Assembly (NCBI GenBank): GCA_963847615.1
Contig: CAWKAN010000012.1
Location: 62,001 to 126,000, forward strand
Length of the DNA stretch: 64,000 nt
Direction of reading: 5' to 3'
Source of the DNA: Palsa-883 sp963847615
GTDB taxonomy: Bacteria; Pseudomonadota; Alphaproteobacteria; Acetobacterales; Acetobacteraceae
This document shows positions 60,971 to 64,000 of this stretch, piece by piece. The stretch's first letter is position 1, and each line of letters begins with the position of its first letter. A model generated the notes under the pieces. The model made no database searches. It saw only the letters and a program-made list of their open reading frames with translations, and was not told the origin of the DNA. A program made the translations under genes and the position numbers.

Positions 60971-62146
60971 ATGGTGGCGGATGAACTGGCATATGCGCTC
61001 GTGCGTGCCCATGTGCCGCCAGGTTCACGCGTCTTGGACCCGTTCTGCGGTTCGGGGCGCCTTCTGGTGGCATCTAGCGATGCGTCATTACGAGTTGGTA
61101 CGGACGTTAATCCGCTAGCGTGTCTGATCACTCGCGCTAAGCTTTCCTCTGCCCGCCCGGACGTTGTTGCCGACGCGCTCGCCGACATCGACAACGCGCG
61201 CCTGGACTCGTGCCGGACGAGTTCTGCAAACTGAAGGTCGCAAGGTTGAGTGGTTTTCCCCAAGCACGCTCGTGAGCTCGGCCAAATTGTGGAATGGGTT
61301 GACAGTCTTAGATTGGACGAGCCAGAGCTACTTGTGGTTGCGGCGGCGGTCAGTGCGACGGTGCGTGACGTATCCTACGCACGCCAGCTTGGTTGGAAGC
61401 TGCATCGGATGGGTGCGAGCGCACGCGAAAAGTTCAGGCCTTGTGCTTGGACACGCCTGCAGCAGCGGCTTCGCTATTGCCATATGCAGTTCAGTAAGAT
61501 GAGCCCGGTGCACGGCGAGGTCCACGTGGGAATAGCAGACGCGCGCCGACTCGCGCATCCGCGAAGCAAGGTCAGGATCAGAGGACCGTTCGACGTCGTG
61601 CTCACATCGCCGCCGTATGGAGACTCTCAGACAACGGTGCAATACGGAGCCGCATCGTCTCTATGTCTGTCGGTTGTCGCTTCCCTCCGCGGTCTTGGGA
61701 ACCTTAAGGTCTCCGGTCACGTTATAGACGCAGCGTGTCTCGGTGGCAGATCGCTTCCGGGGGCCAAGATTGATGGCGTCGAGTTCTATTGGGGAGGACA
61801 GATGGATAGCCGTGAAGGCCGCGCCGTGGTCCGGTTTCTCGCGGATTACGACCTGGTCTGCAAATCGATCTCTGCCAATCTAGTACCTGGGGGCAAGGCC
61901 GTCATCGTTGTGGGGCGACGCTCTACGGGAGGCCACCCGCTCCTTCTTGATCGCTTTACCGTTGATCGGCTCGCAACGCATGGTTTTGACCTCGTCCAGC
62001 GCGATGAGCGTACCCTTCAGAGCAAGCGACTCCCCCGTCGGATCAACCGGTTCGCACGGTCCGGCGAAGAGGCCGTGCGTGCTTCCGGCATCATAAATAC
62101 GATGGCAAGCGAGGTGATCCTTGTCATGAATAAGCGGCCAAAATAG
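60971..62146 (+). pseudogene. second DNA methyltransferase of the operon, frameshifted
   Basis: The N-terminal part (ATG 60971) reads ELAYALVRAHVPPGSRVLDPFCGSGRLLVASSDASLRVGTDVNPLA, motif I. The frame then changes between 61205 and 61225 and again at the TTTTCCCC run at 61254-61261. The rest continues as PKHARELGQIVEWVDSLRLD, and ~185 residues after motif I comes FDVVLTSPPYGDSQTTVQYG with NLVPGGKAVIVVGRR. Layout and motifs match the methyltransferase half of the fusion gene, so the two are likely relatives with different target sites. The two shifts compensate, giving ~391 aa if repaired. GC is lower than in the flanks. Confidence 0.75.
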
Positions 62147-62404
62147 CTCTGGGCTGACGATCATGCGTGCGCTGAGCAGCCCAGACCGGGTTGTCAGCCC
62201 CAAGTCCGCGGGTGCCCGGTATCCACCCGTTGTAGACATTCAAACCGACCCATTACCGCATTCCCGGCAGTGTCCTAACTTGCATCAGGTGTTTGCAGAG
62301 CGGGCAAGGTGGCGACCCCGGATTTCTGAGGTGGCCGGTTTCGTCGGAACAGCGTTCCGCCTCCGACAGGTGGCGCCTCTGCCGGTGGTTGGCGTGGGTT
62401 TTCG
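62147..62404. other. gene-free stretch after the operon
   Basis: 258 bases with no supported gene; short frames on both strands carry no family signal. It joins the lower-GC operon to a GC-rich gene remnant and may contain the recombination junction. Confidence 0.4.
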
Positions 62405-62851
62405 TTGGGCGGCGTCGCGCTGGATGTCGCCGCGATTCGGCTCGATGAACCGGCCGAGGACGGCACGCCGCGCTGGCAGGTGACGCTGCGCGGGCCGGAC
62501 GCGTTCGATCCGGTCACCATGCAGCCGCACCACGCGAACGGCGACGACGTGCCGTGCTGGATGCCGGATACCGCCTACAATGGACTGGTGTTCCGTGCGG
62601 ATCAGGTGTTCTTCCCGAAGACCTCCGCCTGGGAGAGCCTGCGCAAGGCGCTAAAGGCGACGCATGACGATGCGGTGTGGCAGCATCCGGCGGGCGACGC
62701 CTCCATGCCGTTCGTCGCACCGGTGGGCGCCGATATCGCGGTGAAGGTGATCGACAAGCGGGGAATCGATCTACCGGTGATCCGGCGGCTCACTGGCCAG
62801 GACGGTGCCAGGCGCAGCAAAGAAAATTTAGCCGCAGATGAACGCCGATGA
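62405..62851 (+). pseudogene. 3' remnant of a type III restriction Mod (adenine methyltransferase) gene
   Basis: Only the C-terminal ~145 residues are left, with an improvised TTG start. The text PRWQVTLRGPDAFDPVTMQP, VPCWMPDTAYNGLVFRADQVFFP, AWESLRKALKATHDDAVWQ and VGADIAVKVIDKRGIDLPVIRRL resembles the C-terminal tail of type III Mod subunits, where IAVKVID-x-x-G is usual. The catalytic DPPY part is absent. It is GC-rich like the chromosome, so it is an old resident and not part of the neighbouring operon. Confidence 0.5.
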
Positions 62852-62865
62852 ACGCCGATAAGGAC
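62833..62865. repeat. ATGAACGCCG direct repeats, left of the GxxExxY gene
   Basis: GCAGATGAACGCCGATGAACGCCGATAAGG: two copies of ATGAACGCCG. The same unit, inverted, flanks the other side of the gene at 63241-63273. Confidence 0.7.
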
Positions 62866-62871
62866 GGTGCC

Positions 62872-63255
62872 TCACAGGCCCAGGACGATGCGTTTGATCT
62901 CCAGGCGCGGGTTGCCGAAGTTGAGCAGCAGGCAGAGGCGCAGGCCCATGGCGCGCAGGTAGTTCATGCATTGGGCGCGATGGATCTCGGCCACTGCCTT
63001 GGACGCCTTCAGCTCGACGATCGCCGCTCCGCCGACCAACAGGTCAACCGCATCGTCGCCAACGACCACCCCATCGTACGTTACGGTAACGCCGCGCTGC
63101 TGCGCAACCGCCAGGCCGCGCTTGCGAAGCTCCTGCGCCAGCGCATTCCCGCAAACCTTCTCAAGGAATCCGACCCCAAAAGCATTGGCAACGGTCAGCG
63201 CGCCGCCGCTGGTTCGCTCCGACCGTTCATTCAGCACGATTTCATCGGCGTTCAT
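62872..63255 (-). CDS. GxxExxY-family protein (PD-(D/E)XK nuclease-like)
   Basis: A 127-residue protein. The family motif appears as GVGFLEKVCGNALAQELRKRG (G-x-x-E-x-x-C where Tyr is usual), then QRGVTVTYDGVVVG, the acidic site AVDLLVGGAAIVELKASKAV (D-x-n-E-x-K, PD-(D/E)XK type), and AQCMNYLRAMGLRLCLLLNFG. Such genes often occur singly among dispersed repeats; activity is unproven. Its first codons (MNADE) are read out of the repeat that flanks it. Confidence 0.85.
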   Translation of the reverse strand: MNADEIVLNERSERTSGGALTVANAFGVGFLEKVCGNALAQELRKRGLAVAQQRGVTVTYDGVVVGDDAVDLLVGGAAIVELKASKAVAEIHRAQCMNYLRAMGLRLCLLLNFGNPRLEIKRIVLGL

Positions 63256-63273
63256 CGGCGTTCATCGGCGGCT
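63241..63273. repeat. TTCATCGGCG direct repeats, right of the GxxExxY gene
   Basis: Three head-to-tail copies of TTCATCGGCG, inverse of the repeat at 62833-62865. The gene thus lies between inverted repeat clusters that also supply its start codon. Confidence 0.75.
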
Positions 63274-63321
63274 GAATATTCCTTGCCAGCCTCGCACCCC
63301 GACTGAACTGGTCGGCCGGGG

Positions 63322-63376
63322 CTGGCCATGACGATGTATTTGGCGCCGATGGGTCAATCCTTGGGGCGGCCGGTAT
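63322..63376. mobile_element. MITE-like element, right end (copy 4)
   Basis: GGCGCCGATGGGTCAATCCTTGGGGCGGCCGGTAT repeats the right end of copy 2 (GGCGCCGATGGGTCAATCCTT at 35123-35143). It touches the stop codon of the regulator gene, so the element ends in the same way as beside mazF and rsmD: right at a gene end. Confidence 0.55.
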
Positions 63377-63780
63377 TACGCCTGGCCCAGGCAGTCCGCC
63401 AGGTTGGCGCGGTCCAGTTCCGCGAAGAACGCCTCCCGCGCGCGCCATAGCCGCCCCCGCAGCCGGCAGTCCGGGGACAAGCAGCAGGCGCCGCCGTCGG
63501 GGCGGAAACACTCGGCCAGCGCCTGGTCGCGTTCCAGCCGCCGCACCACCGCGCCGAGATTGATCTCGGCGGCGGGTTTCGCCAGCAACACGCCGCCCCG
63601 CGCGCCGCGCAAGGTGCGCACCAGCCCCGCCTCGGCCAGGGTCTGCACGATCTTCTGGATGTGGTTGCGCGGCACGCCGACCTGCCGCGCCAGGTCGTCG
63701 GACGTCTGGTGGCGATCCGGCTCGATGGCGAGCCGCATCAGCAGCCGCAGCGCGAAATCGGTGGAGGCGAGCAGGCGCAC
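63376..63780 (-). CDS. Rrf2-family transcriptional regulator, NsrR-like
   Basis: 134 residues from GTG 63780 (VRLLASTDFALRLLMRLA), the usual Rrf2 start; upstream codons to 63816 lie in the operator and are rejected. Winged helix: TSDDLARQVGVPRNHIQKIVQTLAEAGLVRTLRGARGGVLLAKPAAEI. Fe-S cluster cysteines are in ECFRPDGGACCLSPDCRLRG (spacing as in NsrR). Nitric oxide destroys the cluster and lifts repression. It is divergent from ric and has two palindromes before it. NsrR is favoured over IscR by the cysteine spacing and the neighbour. Confidence 0.88.
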   Translation of the reverse strand: MRLLASTDFALRLLMRLAIEPDRHQTSDDLARQVGVPRNHIQKIVQTLAEAGLVRTLRGARGGVLLAKPAAEINLGAVVRRLERDQALAECFRPDGGACCLSPDCRLRGRLWRAREAFFAELDRANLADCLGQA

Positions 63781-63796
63781 GGATTGTCCCTCGAAC

Positions 63797-63813
63797 TGGT
63801 ATTGACGATACCA
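63797..63813. promoter_or_regulatory. operator palindrome 1 (TGGTAT-N5-ATACCA)
   Basis: TGGTATTGACGATACCA, six-base arms with a five-base spacer, 17 bases upstream of the regulator start. It has the same half-site as operator 2 and fits binding by the adjacent Rrf2 protein (autoregulation). Confidence 0.65.
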
Positions 63814-63831
63814 CAAAACGGCGCGATGCTT

Positions 63832-63852
63832 ACTGGTATCGGATATACCAGT
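63832..63852. promoter_or_regulatory. operator palindrome 2 (ACTGGTAT-N5-ATACCAGT)
   Basis: A perfect palindrome with eight-base arms and a five-base spacer, 46 bases before the ric start. The half-site GGTAT is shared with operator 1. Together they form the divergent control region of the nsrR-like and ric genes. Confidence 0.75.
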
Positions 63853-63897
63853 TTAGCCCGGCCATCGCGGCCCGCCACCCCAGCAGGAGACCCGCCC

Positions 63898-64000
63898 ATG
63901 AGCGCCACCACCCTCGCCGGCTTCGCCGTTCGTCCGGTTGGCGAGATCGCCGCCGCGCTGCCCGGCGCCACCGCCGTGTTCCGCAAGTACAAGCTGGACT
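63898..64000 (+). CDS. iron-sulfur cluster repair di-iron protein (RIC/ScdA/YtfE type), N-terminal part
   Basis: Only 34 codons are present before the window ends. They read MSATTLAGFAVRPVGEIAAALPGA then TAVFRKYKLD, the DUF542 N-terminal domain of ScdA/YtfE (normally followed by F-C-C-G-G). These proteins repair Fe-S clusters damaged by nitric oxide. Ribosome site CAGGAGACC. The divergent NsrR-like gene supports NO control. Confidence 0.8.
   Translation, partial: MSATTLAGFAVRPVGEIAAALPGATAVFRKYKLD

Overview
The window is GC-rich (about 70% by eye) and looks like the chromosome of an alphaproteobacterium. The gene families (aspartate 4-decarboxylase, tripartite tricarboxylate transporter, D-tartrate dehydratase, HGGxSTGP-motif proteins, Rrf2/RIC pair, IS1595 with passenger ORFs) and the dispersed GTCATGsCCGG palindromes fit Rhodospirillales/Acetobacteraceae. 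That placement is inference from gene content, not a computed result.

Layout. 0-10.8 kb: a plus-strand central-carbon cluster with the 2-oxo acid dehydrogenase E1-beta end, E2, an acyl carrier protein, aspartate 4-decarboxylase, a BON protein, a GltD-like Fe-S oxidoreductase, pyruvate:ferredoxin oxidoreductase (nifJ) and a dihydroorotate-dehydrogenase-like protein. E2, the GltD-like gene and nifJ carry single-base frameshifts. 10.9-16.3 kb: racemase-family protein, tripartite tricarboxylate transporter (tctA opposite tctC-tctB) and an MFS carrier. 16.4-21.4 kb: repeat-rich DNA with a two-gene HGGxSTGP unit, a group II intron and an IS remnant. 21.4-28.2 kb: membrane protein, formylglycine arylsulfatase, lolA, a pteridine-reductase-like SDR, frameshifted folB and a class IV aminotransferase. 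28.6-32.0 kb: an array of modular secreted cell-wall-hydrolase toxins with exported partners (BPSL0067/STY0301 pair, lambda-lysozyme-type toxin with its partner, and broken copies of both). 32.3-34.3 kb: uvrC. 34.5-39.3 kb: MITE-like hairpin elements and a segment framed by 93-bp inverted repeats, holding a broken methyltransferase, a gene cut by an IS4-type element, and an IS1595-type element. 39.4-44.2 kb: ordinary minus-strand housekeeping genes (birA, ridA, rsmD, rluB-like, puuD-like, AhpD-like) and tadA, with a 421-bp palindromic element beside rsmD. 44.3-47.0 kb: small accessory island. 47.2-53.9 kb: GT61, purD, xseA, GT4, tarD. 54.0-55.8 kb: MazEF-type pair, hairpin element and second HGGxSTGP gene.

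55.9-62.1 kb is the most unusual part: a tightly overlapping plus-strand operon encoding a PP-loop ATPase, a membrane-anchored protein, an HD-phosphohydrolase/DNA-methyltransferase fusion, a P-loop kinase and a second DNA methyltransferase. It is followed by a type III Mod remnant and a GxxExxY nuclease-like gene. It resembles a DNA-modification or defence island that I cannot match to a named system. The window ends in an NsrR-like regulator divergent from ric (ytfE/scdA type), with two palindromic operators between them.

How the parts work together. The first cluster joins two routes from pyruvate to acetyl-CoA (dehydrogenase complex and ferredoxin-linked oxidoreductase), suggesting a switch between aerobic and low-oxygen life. 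The FNR/FixK-type box upstream of the sulfatase and the nitric-oxide repair pair at the end agree with that. The accessory zones carry the toxin array, the modification operon and many short palindromic elements.
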